A stretch of 64,000 nt of DNA from Pristionchus mayeri. Lineage: Eukaryota; Nematoda; Chromadorea; Rhabditida; Neodiplogasteridae. Made by a program: the position numbers and the translations under genes. The stretch covers positions 11,342,689 through 11,406,688 of the forward strand of contig BTRK01000002.1 in the NCBI GenBank assembly GCA_036245805.1, written 5' to 3'. Under the pieces are notes generated by a model. The model saw only the letters and a list, made by a program, of their open reading frames with translations, was not told the origin of the DNA and made no database searches. Every line of letters starts with the position of its first letter. The stretch's first letter is position 1. Shown one piece after another: positions 1-12,779 of the stretch.

Positions 1-287
1 TAATTTAGGCGCGGCGTCCTTCTGCGAGAATTCTTGTTGTGCAACTTGAATTCACCATGGTGTCTGATAATTGTTTACTGTATCCGCTTGCTTTTCTTAT
101 CGATTTGCGTGTCACTATCACTGTTAGAAAAGCCTATCACTTGTCTAGCTCTCTATAAACCACTACTCCTCTCCAAATCAAGACCATCTCTTGTGATGAA
201 ATCTGTGATGCTGTTGTGCAATGTTTACGCGGTATTTGGTTCATTTTACTGTCTTCGCAATCATTTCCTTGTTTTTCTCAGTGAGTA
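1..287. other. Upstream flank of the TRIP4-like gene
   Basis: I see no convincing coding exon here. A polypyrimidine stretch ending in CAG at 279-281 lies seven bases before the first ATG of the next gene. It is a plausible spliced-leader trans-splice acceptor, or the end of a 5' UTR intron. The 84-codon open frame across this stretch has no recognisable protein features. Confidence 0.4.
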
Positions 288-3200
288 ATGGCTCGTGGAG
301 GACATCGCGGAGGACATCGCGGAGGTGCGGTCCAACAGAGGGGCGCCCACCATCAACAGCATAGCCGCGCCGCAGTCGCCAAGCAGGTCACCACCAAGAA
401 GCAGCTCCCAGGTTCGTGTCTTCCTTTCTAGTTTAGAATAGGTTGCCAAGCTTTTCGGAGCTTCGTTATGACTCTATTTTTTAAATACGAAAATTTTACA
501 CCATTATCCCCGACATCACTAAAATTTTTTAAAATAAATCAGGGTGGCTACTAGCTACTAGGGTGGCTACTCGACTCGAAACTGACGTGGTGTACTGAGA
601 TTTTTCCCTGAGCGGGTTTCACCGTGTAAAAAGTTTTTTGAGTCAATTAAGATTCTAATAATATTTCAAGCCCCGGTTCAGGCCGTCACCCGTGCTCGTG
701 TCAGGCGCGCATCCACGAGCTGGTGAGGAACTGCCTCGGATGCGGCAAGGTACGTTTCCTCTTCCATTTTAAATATTTTTACCATTTCTGACGCCCAGGC
801 ACCGTCCACTTTTATTAGAGTCAAGGCAAAATTGTTTGAGTGTGCTAAGGTTTCTTAGGCTTCGTAGAGTGAAGCTTGGCATGCCTAGGGTAAGGTTCTT
901 TAGAGGGAGCAGAGCTTTCCCGCCATAACTGGACACTACTTGTTGTCTCTCACTCCGCTCACTCTCCCTCGCCTCCCTTTTCCCCATTTATCACTTTCTT
1001 GTCCTACGTTCGCTCCCGGCTACTGACCTTTAGTTTTCCCCTTTAGTCGTAGTAGTTTCTCCTTCAATTCTCGTGCGATAAACTATCCACTGGAGTTTTC
1101 TCATTGGACAACTTTTTGCGTCTTTTAGGGTAAGTTTCAGTAGCGCTAAATACAGAAATGCTCGTCAGCTATATAGATGCCCTGAAACATATCTGAAAAT
1201 TCAACAACAATTTTCCAATAAGAGAACCCTACTATCCACGCTAGAGTGAGGGACAAGAATTATATTTTTTAGAAAAATAATTTATTAAAATTTACAGATC
1301 GTGTGCACGCAGGAGGGCAGCGGGCCGTGCTTCTTCTGCGGCACTCTCGTCTGCACGAAGGAGCAGCGAGAGGCTGGTTTTTTGAAATTATTTTTAAAAT
1401 TATTTAATTACTTGAAGGAATGGGTTAAATACCATTAGAATGGGAATCAAAAGTTTCCCTGAAATCTGTTTCAAAACCTCGCAAAATTACAGGATAATTT
1501 TTCAAGCAGTAGTCCTCGATATATTCCATCCGGGACAATTACTTTCCAGGTCCTCAACCGGAACTCGCGGCAATCTAAGGAGCTCTACAAGCAGCTGACT
1601 GGAGAGGAGATGCCTGAGGTGAGGAAGCTGGCACTCGTCTTAGTCTACTGCAGCATTCTCGCATCGGCACGTTCTAGTTATGCGATATCTCGCATTTTTT
1701 CAAATTTTGTTCCATATTGGAGATCCGAAGAGTTATTGATAAAGCTTGTGCTATCCAATGTCTTTCTGATAGTAGTGTAACAGCAAATCGAAGGGTTTTC
1801 TCGCGCAGTATGTAAAAAAATATTTTCTAAAATAAATCGGTAATTCGCAGGGCGGCATCAACCAGCTCTCGCTGGCGTCGATCGCCTCCGGTATGCAGGC
1901 AGCGGTCGACTTCCGCAACACGCTTCTCAAGGTGAGCGGTTCTTTGATCTTTGATCTTTAATCGTCGATCACCACCTATGCATTACTGCTTTCGAAGATT
2001 TGACATCTCATTCAAATGCGAAGAAACGAATTTCGACATTTTTCTAATCTGGAAACCACAATTTCTGTGCAAAAAGAGCCCCTCATACTCTGTGTTTCAC
2101 CAGCCTCACATATCCAAATCAGCGGCATGTAGGTAATGCAAACGACATTGGTTTTGCAAACTAAAATACAATTGAATACTTCGCAGGCGGACCAGAACAG
2201 CGAGGCGCGCACGCGCGTGAACGATCTGGACGCGGACTTCGCCAACATCGACGCCAATCCATTCCTGTCGAAGGAGGTGAGCGATCTGACCTACCGGGGA
2301 CGCGTTGCGGTCGCGTCGCGTTTACGACTGTATCCATTCTCTGAGTACTTTGGTACTGCAACGCTTGTGGATTGAAGAGAACTGAGCAAAATGCACGGCA
2401 TTTTACGGTCCGAATTGCCGGTTGACGAAACGACTTACAGACCCCCAAACGCACCATCCGACATTTGTCCGCACCACCGAGGGAATAATTAAAAATTTGA
2501 ATGTTACCGTATCCATTAACATTGCACAAGGAATGTCGGCATAGGACCAAAAAACCAATCAATATTTTCAATCGATATCAGGATTTCTGCTCTAACTTTT
2601 TTCCGGCTCCGGCCTTGTGTGTGGCGGCCAGGTGCGCGTACCAGGCCGCAACTTGGCGGTGGTGTAGTGGGCGGAGTCTTGGTTTTGTGTTTACGCAAAA
2701 TGCCGTGAAATGGTTATCCCAAGACAGCACAAAAAATCAGTTAGTGATCGGAGCAGATAATGATACCGTATCAGGAACGCGACGCAATCATTCGTCGTCG
2801 CGAGGAACTTCGGCTCATTCGCGAGAGGGGACGGAGAGTAATGGTGAGCTCCCGCTTCGTATCAAATATATATCACCTTATTGTCTTATTTGATCGATTT
2901 GATCGGCTTTTCGGATATGTAGCAATTAGTCTGTTTCCTCTCAACTTCGTGCCCCAGTGCGGTGGGCTAGTGTTTCTAGACGGCTTCATGAGCATTGCAT
3001 CATGACATTCTAAACGGAGTTAGTGACCAATCGTTTCTCCTATTTGCACACTCTCTCGCGTTCTCAAACCCGATAGAGTGTCATCATTGAGTAGAGTTCT
3101 CGTATTGGTACATTTTTGTTGCATTGTCATGTATGTTTCAGGGGATCCATATAGCTGATAAGTGTTTGTTTATTTGGTTCTTCTGAAACTTACCCGAAAA

Positions 3201-6200
3201 AAATTTTCCAATGCGAGAACCCTATCGTTGAGTCATTCTTCCCATTTGCAGACGCTGGACATCGATCTGGCGACTCGTCAGACGACGGAACGCGGACAAA
3301 ATCTGCAGGAGACGGACGCCGCCTACGATCCTGTCATCCGCCAGATCCTCGATCGATCGGGTGAGCAGGGGTACGGTAGAAGGTTACGGTACGGTGTTTT
3401 TACAAGATCCGGAATTTTTCATGGCTCAGCACTGTCTCAGCAGTTGCAGAAGGGTGTTCCTTGTTGCAAGTAGCCGTGTAGAATATTCCTAACACATTTA
3501 TGTTATTGTGGCTAATCAATAAAATCAATAATTGCAGAGGAGCGTCGGAAGGCGTCTGATCTCGAGGCGGAAGCGGCGAATCTGACGGACGCCCGCTGGC
3601 GACCAGTCGGATTCGTGCCGAAGGTACTGTATATCGATATTTGGCTCACCTTCCCCCCTACTTTACTCATTTCTAGGTATCTCCCTGATTTCCCGTGACG
3701 CAACCACTCTATGATGAGGAGGGAATTAGAAATGATAGGGGGGGGGGGAGTGGGCCAAATATCGAAGTAATGCTCCGTCTAGTATCGATTACGGTATCTG
3801 TTTGAGTACGGTGGCTGCGGGAAGGGCGGCGGGATGACGTGCGAGCAACAGCGCGCGCTCATCCAGGAGGACTTCGAAGATGTCTGCGTGGGCAGACAGA
3901 GCGAGCAGGCGATCGCCCTCGATGTGAGTATAAACCTAGGAGGGTGCTCTCTAGTTCACCGACAAAACCGGCGAGTGTTACGGAGACCGGATCCCTAAAA
4001 CGACTAACAGCAATTGTACCCATGTTTGGGGTGCACTCTACAGTTGGAAATCATAATAATCGTCGTCATTTTACGCACTCCCATGCCGATCGAGCGGTGA
4101 GAGAGCTTGGTAGATGAGATGATTATCGATTTTCGCTCTCTTGGATCACTTTTCGATTATCACACTATCTAGACGGTTAGAGGGAAACGATTAACATTTG
4201 TCAAGATGAGCTAGAGTTGTGGGAGACTATTTCAATTTATTAGGAGCAATGCCTTATAACAGACTATCTCAGAAAATCAAAATATCCTTGGCACTGGCTG
4301 AAAAATCGAATTCGCTGTAACTTCGCCAAAAGGTAGTACTCGACGAGAGAAACATACGAGCGTCGGTAGAATTTCGATCCGCATCCGCGCGCGCGGCTGC
4401 GCGGATCTCGAATAAAACTACCGTAATCCTTGAAAATTTTTATTTCTATTCCAATCACTGCGGTGGTAGGGGGAATGAGTCCGCGAACAAATTCTAAGAC
4501 TTTTTTGCTCCGGAGAGTTTTTCGATCAGATTTGATTTACGGCCGGAAATAGATGTTCTCACTTTCATTTATTTTTTTAAAAATATTTCCCATGGAGAAA
4601 GCAGGAATTTTATTTGCTGAAAAGCTTCCAGTGTTACCAAGTCGTCTTTGATTAAAATATAAAAATTTTAAAAAATTCTCTATATTCGAAAAAGTTCACA
4701 ATGTAAACAATTTTTATTTTTTTCTCCATGGGAAATATTTTTAAAAAAATAAATGAAAGTGAGAACATCTATTTCCGGCCGTAAATCAAATCTGATCGAA
4801 AAACTCTCCGGAGCAAAAAAGTCTTAGAATTTGTTCGCGGACTCATTCCCCGTACCGCCGCAGTGATTGGAATCGAAATAAAAATTTTCAAGGATCACGG
4901 TAGTCTATTTCGACATTCGCGCGGCCGCGCGCGCGGATGCGGATCGAAATTCTACCGACGCTCGTATGTTTCTCTCGACCAGTACTACCTATTGGCGAAG
5001 TTACAACGAATTTGAATTTTCAGCCAGTGCCAGGTCGCTGAAGAAATATGTTGAATTTCTCAGAAATCGTGTTTTATAACCTTATAAGGGCATATAATTA
5101 CCTTATAAGGGAAGCAATGGAAAGCTAAGAATCGCGATCCAAGAATGTTAGTGTTTCACCAATGATTCATAGGACGTAGTAATGCCAGGTTGTTCAGTTT
5201 GAGACACGCTGGTACTCCAAAAAATATAAAATCAAATCAAGGTGGAGCGACGCGGCTACTCGTTCGCGGTACCGCAGCCAGTGGCTACGCTGATCGCCAA
5301 TGGACTCGTGAGGTGAGAATAGGACACTCTGGATTTAACACGCACTTTAGTCCCTTGGGAAGAATTAGTGTTATGATTGGAAAATAGTTTTCTAACTATA
5401 AATTCAAGGTATCTCCGAGTGGCCGAGGATCCGATGATCGTGGGCCCTCTCTTCGTGTGTTCGACGGCGGCAGGAGTGGGAGAAGAGGAGATCAGGAAGG
5501 CCATCCAGGGATATAAGTGTGAGGTTTCAGAAATGATAATGCAGTAATCGATAACTGATGCGCGGATGTTTGATTAGATAATTATCAATGGAGTAAGGGC
5601 CATGTTTCTCTCGGGTTTCACTATTGGTATGACTAGGTTGACCGACTCGGCAAAACGATGAGCTCTTCGTTTTGGCATTCAAAATTTTATTTGGAATTAA
5701 CATTAATAATTTGATGGCTTTGCATGAAATTCTGTAATCGTGGGTGAAATACGAGATGAGATTTGATTTCGGTTATGTAGGGCCTTCCAAGCGTGGTGAT
5801 TAGGATATATACTTATACTCTCGGATCTCCGATTGATCTTTGATATTTTGCAGTGTCCGCTGACTCCGCCCATCTCGACTTCGCTCCTGGCAGCGTGCTG
5901 GGTCGAGTGTACTGCTCGGAAGTGCTGACGAGGGAGGAGTACGACGAGGAGGTTAGCCACTATGTCCAGATACCACACTCTCTAGTCGGCTCTTCTTTGA
6001 TTAATGTGACAATTTTTATTTGGTAAAAGTATTTGGTTCTGCATTAGGTTCGAGAAGTGAGAAACGTGAATATATCACGCCTCTCACGAGAGAATCGAGC
6101 TAATCCGAGGAATGGGAGGAAAATCGGCAAATGGGTTCTTACCGGTTTTGATCATCCCAAGGCATGCCTGACTGACCCCCGAAGTCCCAATTTGCATACT

Positions 6201-7546
6201 TCATTTTGGAGCTCCCTACACCGGGTCGGCTGCAGGCTGCTCCCACTTTGACCGCGATTTTAGCGATGCTAGTGATAGATAGACGAAAATACTTCTCTGA
6301 GTGACCCCCACTCATTTTTCGCGCTCTATCGATCCTTGTAAATCATTTTCCACGAAAGTCAATTTTAACGGTGCAACATTAAATTCCAATTTTCTCAAAA
6401 ATGTAGGTACAGGGGCAAATCAAATTTTCACAGTGGATGCAGCTCATCAAGAGCTTTCGAATAAGGGGTTTATGAAAAAAATACCGTTTCTTAGACACCA
6501 TCTTTGTCTAACTTATCTTTTCCTTATCATTTGAACTTTATTTTCAACATAAAAATCCCCTCTCACACCGCTCTCTTCACGGAGCGAGATCAGAAATGAT
6601 TTGTCTCTCTCATTTTTCCTGTTGAAAATAAAGTTCAAATGATATGGAAAAGATAAGTTAGACAAAGATTGTGTCTAAGAAATGGTATTTTTTTTCATAA
6701 ACCCCTTATTCGAAAGCTCTTGATGAGCTGCATAAACTGTGAAAATTTGATTAGCCCCTTTACCTACATTTTTGAGAAAATTGGAATTGAATGTTGCACC
6801 GTTAAAATTGACTTTCGTGGGAAATGGTTTACAAGGATCGATAGAGCGCGAAAAATGAGTGGAGGTCACTCAGAGAAGTATTTTCGTCTATCTATCACTA
6901 GAATCCCCTAAAATCGCGGTCAAAGTGGGAGCAGCCTGCAGTCGACCCGGTGTAGGGAGCTCCAAAATGAAGTATGCAAATTGGGACTTTGGGGGTCAGT
7001 CAGGCATGCCTAGGGATGATCAAAACCGGTAAGAACCCATTTGCCGATTTTCCCTCCAATCCTTAGAATGTCGATTCTAGCTCGATTCTCTCGTGAGAGG
7101 CGTGATATTTGGCCAATGCATTTGGTGCTTCATTATTGTATCTTAGTTTCCGCAAGTTGCCCAACACCAATCATTGAAGAACGACTTGGTCGTTATAAAA
7201 TTTCAAAAAAAAAGTGTAAAAACAAAACGGCGCGATTCATTCTTTTGCCCAGTACATTCCGTGTTGCACTAATATTGAAAAGGTGACTGCAGACATGATC
7301 AGTCAATTTGCACAAGAGTGCCATCTTATTAGAACAACCCCCTTACAGAGGTCGTCTTCCTCTCCCGTCTGGGATGATCTACCCACTGGCAGTCCCGCTT
7401 CCGCTGCCTCCTCTCGATTCGCCCTCCACTTCACGAGCGCCGAGCCGCTCCTGACTACCGTACCCCACATCCCTCCCTCCGAGGGTACGATCTACCAGCT
7501 GGACCCCACCCTGAGACAGGCCCTGCAGCAGGTCTTCGCTGCTTAG
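288..7546 (+). CDS. trip4: TRIP4 / ASC-1-like transcriptional and ribosome-rescue cofactor (C2HC5 zinc finger + ASCH domain)
   Basis: The family protein is a subunit of the activating signal cointegrator (ASC-1) complex, acting in transcription and ribosome quality control. Exons read by eye: 288-411, 682-749, 1298-1372, 1550-1618, 1851-1931, 2187-2276, 2775-2843, 3252-3360, 3538-3623, 3783-3923, 5242-5312, 5409-5518, 5854-5951, 7349-7546. Exons 2-3 encode the zf-C2HC5 signature: CQARIHELVRNCLGCGK, then IVCTQEGSGPCFFCGTLVC. Exons 11-14 encode an ASCH domain: SFAVPQPVATLIANGLVR, then GPLFVCSTAAG, DFAPGSVLGRVYCSEVL, and a C-terminal strand region ending QALQQVFAA. The N-terminus is a short Gly/Arg/His-rich stretch. 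The start is the first ATG after a splice-acceptor-like CAG. Intron phases agree across all joins except exon 3/4, which needs a GC donor. The exon 10 and 11 acceptors are weak. The family call is secure, the exact splice model less so. Confidence 0.85.
1093..1230. repeat. Small MITE in trip4 intron 2
   Basis: This is a short inverted-repeat element. The left end reads TTCTCATTGGA and the right end reads TTTTCCAATAAGAGAACCCT. Inner arms match too, with GTAAGTTTCAG against CTGAAACATATCTGAAAATT. The same terminal sequence recurs at 3094-3223 and 26697-26862, so this is a dispersed non-autonomous family. Confidence 0.6.
3094..3223. repeat. Small MITE in trip4 intron 7
   Basis: Second copy of the short hairpin family. 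The left end is GTTCTCGTATTGG and the right end is TTTTCCAATGCGAGAACCCT. The interior has GTATGTTTCAGG opposite CTGAAACTTACCCG. It lies wholly inside an intron and no coding capacity is seen. Confidence 0.6.
4250..5093. repeat. Long fold-back (hairpin) element in trip4 intron 10
   Basis: The two halves are inverted copies folding about position 4670. Left-arm landmarks TATAACAGACTATCT, CCTTGGCACTGGCTG, GCATCCGCGCGCGCGG and GATTTACGGCCGGAAATAG reappear reverse-complemented near 5075, 5030, 4930 and 4780. Arms are about 400 bp and imperfect near the GC-rich block, so this is a diverged palindrome. No transposase frame is present. It is related to the element at 9166-10042. Confidence 0.75.
6070..7111. 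repeat. Long fold-back (hairpin) element in trip4 intron 13
   Basis: Inverted arms of about 490 bp surround a short loop near 6590. The left outer arm TATCACGCCTCTCACGAGAG is mirrored near 7085-7107. Inner arms around 6530 and 6640 share CATTTGAACTTTATTTTC and its complement. Because of the palindrome, the same meaningless 60-77 codon frame appears once on each strand (6301-6534 and 6675-6869). No transposase is visible. The sequence is unlike the 4250-5093 family. Confidence 0.75.
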
Positions 7547-7805
7547 GCAGTACGGTATAATAGCATCGATAACTGACTATTTATCCCGTTGTCTCGCGCC
7601 GTTGTTCATATCTGGTTCCCGGGTGATAGAAGCTTTTCAATTACGCCGATTGTGATACAGTATGATAAAGAGTTTTATTTGATTTTTCTTATCTGGTTCT
7701 CTTAAAATGTTGCTGGTCATTTGACGATACCTGAGCGGAATTACCGTAATGATCAGTTCTCAATCACGAGCTAGCAGGTACCGTAACCTCGACGACCGAT
7801 CGAAG
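7547..7805. other. Short same-strand spacer between trip4 and MTCH genes
   Basis: Only about 260 bp separate the trip4 stop from the MTCH start codon. A GATAAA/TTTTATTT stretch near 7664-7680 could serve 3'-end formation. GAGCTAGCAG ends at 7777 and could be a trans-splice acceptor for the downstream gene. The spacing and shared orientation are compatible with a two-gene operon, but this is inference. Confidence 0.35.
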
Positions 7806-10800
7806 ATGGCCGATGCCGGAGCTGCCCCCGCCGCCGTTGCTGCTGAGCCCGGACTCATGGGCATGAATATCGAGGAGGTGAGCGGGGAGGGACTTGCTAG
7901 TGTGGTACTTTCCCAGGTTTTGTTTGCGGAATGAAACCGCACGTTCGTCGTCGAACATGGACGGCCCAGGTGTATAAAGTAGCAATGAGGCCGTAATCAA
8001 CCATGCAACTAGCATAAACATGTTTAGTTATACGATGCCACTTGCGTCGTCGCAATGAACACCCATCCTAATAGCCATCCCTAATAAACCTAAGGGTAGC
8101 GATGGTTGAGCACTTCGTTATCAATATCTTTCAATTATTGATTTTATTTGCAGGAGAAGTTCCTAAAGGAGGTGGGCATGAAGGTGGCCGTCTCCTCCAT
8201 CACCCACCCGCTGCTCACCACGAAGACCCTCATCCAGGTGAGAAAAGGTTTTTTCATTTCCCACACTCGATCACCACTCTACCGGTCGAAGCAACGATTA
8301 ACGCACTCTAAAGGAGAGATAGTACCTTTTACAATTGTACACTTGGTGATCACAGTGACCTTCCACTCTTGGCATGTAACAGTTGAGGGATGGGACTTGC
8401 GATAGTTTTCTGTCATTGTAGTGAAAAATAATATATCTCTTTGAGCGACAACACAAAACAATATTGAACTGCACACTCGACCGAACTAATAACCGATATT
8501 CACTCTTCAGCTGGGTCACGAGCCCTTCGCTCTCTCCACGGGCAAGACGCTGATCGTGACGGGCAGAAACGCCTACTTCCTCCCGAACGCCTTCAGCTAC
8601 GGTGGGTGGATTATTGATTTTTTTCTAAGAAGCAAATTCAAGTAGTGATTGAACATTCTGCAGTTTACTTAACTTGTGATGCGCATGAAACAGCATTGTG
8701 CAATTGTTCTAAAACAACTGTGAAATCTAGTGGAACATTGAAAGTGTGTCTCACTTGGAATAAGGAACAAGAATGCAAAATTTTAGAGTGTTATATTGTT
8801 GCCATCGTAGTCTAGAAATTATCGAGACTGTTGAAAATATTGGGATTTGTTGTAATCGTGAAACACGACTGCGCGCAGTGACATTTTTTTTAAATTGGAG
8901 GTTTTTGCGCCAATGTTTCGCATTTTCACTTGTCGGTAATTAATTAAATAATAATAAAAACAACAATAACACAGAAGCAACAGCAATAACAACAACATTG
9001 CAGCGAAGCAGCTGGCGGAGACCCACCCTGCCGGGTGGTCCGTGCTCATGACCGGCTTCGACTCGGCCGCCCTCGCCCTCATCGCTGGCAGATACACCAC
9101 CAGATGGGCTACCGATGTGAGGAAGAGGAAGGGATACGGTAGCAGTTACGGTAGGGGTACTGTAGTGATCTGAGAAAATCAACATATTTCTTCAGCGACT
9201 TGGCACAGGCCGAAAATTTGATTTCTTTCTGACTTTACCAATAGGTCGGCCTCGACGAGGGAAACCGACGAGCATCGCCAGAATTTCAATCCGCATCCGC
9301 GCGGTCGCGGGCGCGGATTTTGAAAAATTAATTACGGTAGCGTAGACATTTTTAAAACGACTCCTATAACTGCGGCGATAGGGGCACTGCATTCCTTGAC
9401 AAATTCTAAGACTTTTTTCCCCGAGGAGATTTTCGATCAGATTCCATCTAACGCCGGAAATCGATAATTCCACTTTTATTTCGGACATGAATGCAATTCC
9501 CCCGAAATTTTTCAAGAACCCGCACAAATATTATTGATGGTACAGCTTCTGCTTGAGCCGATACATCTTTCAGTAGAAAGGCGCGAATTAAGTTTTGCTA
9601 TAAGGAAGTCAAAATGAATTATTTATGCATTATGGTGTAATTTTTGGGTTACTGTATGCGAGTGCAAAAGTTGGACGACTTTTCCCAATTCGTGTAAATT
9701 AGTCTAAAATCGATTTTCGGACCATGCTACACCAATTGGGAAAAGTCGCCCACCTGTTGCACTCGCTTACAGTAACCCAAAAATTACATCATAATGCATA
9801 AATAATTCATTTTGTCTTCCTTATAGCAACAATTAATTCGCGCCTTTCTACTGAAAGATGTATCGGCTCAAGCAGAAGCTGGATCGTCAATAATATTTGT
9901 GCGGGTTCTTGAAAAATTTCGGGGGGATTGCATTCATGTCCGAAATAAATGGGGGGCCGATCTATTGGTGAAGTTATTAGGAATTCGACTTTTCGGCCTG
10001 TGCCAAGTCTGTTTCGATTCTATCAGATAGTCTGTTATAGGATTTTTCAAAAAACCGGCTAGATTCCAGCTATGGATGCGCTCCTTAGTTCATGTGCTAG
10101 CGGGAAGAGTGATTTAGATACCATCTCTAGTTTTCATCAATATTCCTCCCTACAGTACCTGGACAAGCACTTCCCCGATATGGGCGGCAAGCCGGAGAAC
10201 ATCGACGAGGACGAGCGCAAGCTCACCGACTCTCAGAGCTTCCGGTGATTTTGAATTTTTGAATCTCCCGCCCAAATATTTGCTAAAAACAGCGATCGCG
10301 TCGTTTTTTTCAATCGATCGGTAATCGATATTTGACTACCGTAATCCTATCAATTTTTAGTCGCGCTCTCCGCGGGGCGATCCGTGACTCGTCGGTGCGC
10401 ACTGTGGCCGTGTTCGCTGCCCGTCCATTCACCGGTGAGCGAGTTTTCATTTTTAAAAAAATCAATAATTTATCATGCACAAACGAAGAGGCAATAATAG
10501 ATAGCAGCAAAAATTCTGACACCAGTATTCCGGAACCCCGAATATTTTTTTGCAATTTCGTACTGATTGCTTGCGGTTTCTGAGAAGTATCTAGACAGGG
10601 CGATACTGGGTTTGGTCGATCATTCAGTGACTGCGTGTCGTAAAAATTAAAATATTGGTCACTGGCTTTTGTAGCTCCCAACTAGTACTTTTCACATATA
10701 CTTGTAATAATTATTAGCATTTCTTTGTTTCAGTCGTGTGCATTCGTCAGATCGCTCAGTTGATCGGGGGCGAGGGCAAGTACCTCAATGCCGCTCAGGG

Positions 10801-12779
10801 ACTCAGTGTGATCCTCGGCGAGGAGGGACTCGGGGGACTATTCTCGTGAGTCGATGATCTTTGATCTCTTGATAGATTCGAGATAAATTGCAACTGTGAG
10901 GGGAACCCTATTAGAGAATGCCTAGCAGTTCCCTCTCATCCATGCTCTTTCACGCTGTCTTGCGAATTAAATTCAACCTGCGACTTTTGCGCTGCCAGAA
11001 ATTGGTAAGTACAATGCCTCCTTTATCGAGTAATGGTTGAGCCAAGTTAGGTGCAAAACTAATTTCTGAATTCCGCAGTTTCAAGCGCACCTTATAGACT
11101 TTAACTTTTCAAAATATTTTTTGATTAATTAACTTGTTGACTAATGAGCATATTTCAGTGGCGTGATCCCCCAGCTGTGCGCTGAACTCATCATGGTGTG
11201 GGGCTGCGCTTTTGTTTCTTTCGGAGCAGAGCGCGCGCTCACTCGATCGGGCATCGACCAGAACGAAGACAAGGAGAAGGGCGAGAAGGTGAGGTGGAGG
11301 GAGTGATGTATGTGAGGTGAAACACTGAAAAGTGGGGGGGGGGGGAGTCGAAATGTGTACAAGCTCCCTAGGGAGAATTGTGTTTTGAATGTGGCTTATG
11401 GTCGGAGCGAATAGGCAGTGGCTAATTTCTTCGTGATGTTAGCCCATAAAAGATTAAATTCTCGGCACGCAAGTATTGTGTGATTTGTTTCAATTTGTTC
11501 GTGTCGGATAATCATGTTTCGATAAGTAGTCATATCCATAGGTGGGCACCATCGAAGCCAGCTGTGAAACACCACCGGTTTTCGGATTGGACACCCCCGG
11601 TTTTTGGAAAATGTTGTCACAAAAACGATCATTTACGATCACCCCCCCCCCTTTTGACCCTAAACACCCCCGGTTTTCGATTTCCAGCTTCAACCCCTGC
11701 CCACCTATGGTCATATCCTAAGTGGTGTTGTGGAAAACGATTGTACCTCGGTTCATTTATATAAACAAACAATATTCCTTCAGGACTACAAGGAGGCGCA
11801 GAGACTGATCAACCTCTTCACTCCTCACGTCGTCTCTCCCTTCTCGTACCCCTACTCGGTGGTCTCCACCGTCATGGCCTGCGTCGGATCGGGTACGGTA
11901 CTAGGGTTACGGTAATCGTGGGCACGGTAGAATAGAGGCTATGTTGCTTGGAAATATTTTTGCTGTTGAGGATGCAATCGGAAAGAAAGGGTAAACATAT
12001 TTCACAGTCGATTTATCCTGCTTGGGCACACGTGCTACTTTAGTGTTACAATTAGTTGTCAATATCTTCCGTGACTCTCTGCCCCAATAGTGTATAGCTC
12101 TTGTTGCCTAGAAAAACAATAATATTTTCTACTTACAAAATTGTATAAAATATAAATATATATTGCTGATCATATACTAATTGAAGAGTGTCGATCATTG
12201 ACCTTTGCAGGTCTCATTGTCTCCTTCCTCCCCTACAATCCGACGTTCAACAACTGGCAGGACGCCTTCGAGTACCTCCGTCCCCACGGACTCAAGAGAG
12301 GAGCCAGACTCTTCCTCAGAGAGCAGGTCAGACAACCTTTCTCTATTCTATACAATTTCCCGTAAATAGGGCGCGTAACTCTGGTATTGGCCCATCGTAG
12401 GATGTTGGAGAAGTGGGGTTTCACTATGATTCTATGAGCGATGTATGAATTGAAATGGTGGTGATCGGTGCGAGGGTTTCCCTCAAAAATGAATAATAAA
12501 TTAAACATGGCCTAGAACGAGGAGTACACTTGCAGAAGAAGATACACATGTAAAATCCGTGCTTCACTATGGGCATTTAGGGATGGAAGAGCCAGAACAG
12601 TGATCTAGTTTGCATGAGGTTTATAAACAAAGAATTGCAAACTATTTTGAAAGTAGAGAAGGATTTAGAATAAAATGTATGGCAGTGACTGATCTTTGAC
12701 CTCTCTCTCTTCTCAGACTGGCGCCGTCTCCGTTGGCATGGACAAGCAGCTGTACGCCTCGAACAAGCACTTCGCCTAA
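7806..12779 (+). CDS. mtch-1: Mitochondrial carrier homolog (MTCH1/2 family)
   Basis: MTCH proteins are divergent SLC25-like proteins of the outer mitochondrial membrane, where MTCH2 acts as an insertase for tail-anchored proteins. Exons: 7806-7877, 8154-8237, 8511-8601, 9004-9116, 10156-10244, 10361-10434, 10734-10845, 11159-11288, 11784-11891, 12211-12326, 12717-12779. All joins keep frame. Family landmarks in order are SSITHPLLTTKTLIQLGHEP with LPNAFSYAKQ, then RRALRGAIRDSSVRTVAVFA with CIRQIAQLIGGEGKYL and EEGLGGLFSGVIPQLCAELI. These are followed by SPFSYPYSVVSTVMACVGSG, LPYNPTFNNWQDAFEYLRP and RGARLFLREQTGAVSVGMDK. An upstream in-frame ATG at 7749 would add 19 residues. I prefer 7806 because it follows a splice-acceptor-like AGCAG and gives MADAG. 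Length is about 330 residues, as expected for the family. Confidence 0.9.
9166..10042. repeat. Fold-back element in MTCH intron 4, asymmetric arms
   Basis: Terminal parts match the 4250-5093 element: TCTGAGAAAATCAACATATT at the left, and TCAGATAGTCTGTTATAGGA at the right, the complement of that element's left end. CTTGGCACAGGCCGAAAA near 9198 is mirrored near 10000, and the arms fold about 9700. The left arm carries about 220 bp (roughly 9255-9475, including the GC-rich CATCCGCGCGGTCGCGGGCG block) that the right arm lacks. One arm has therefore suffered a deletion. Confidence 0.75.

Noticed and set aside
6301..6869. Matching 60-80 codon frames on both strands in trip4 intron 13
   Set aside because: They mirror each other because the DNA is palindromic; no protein features.
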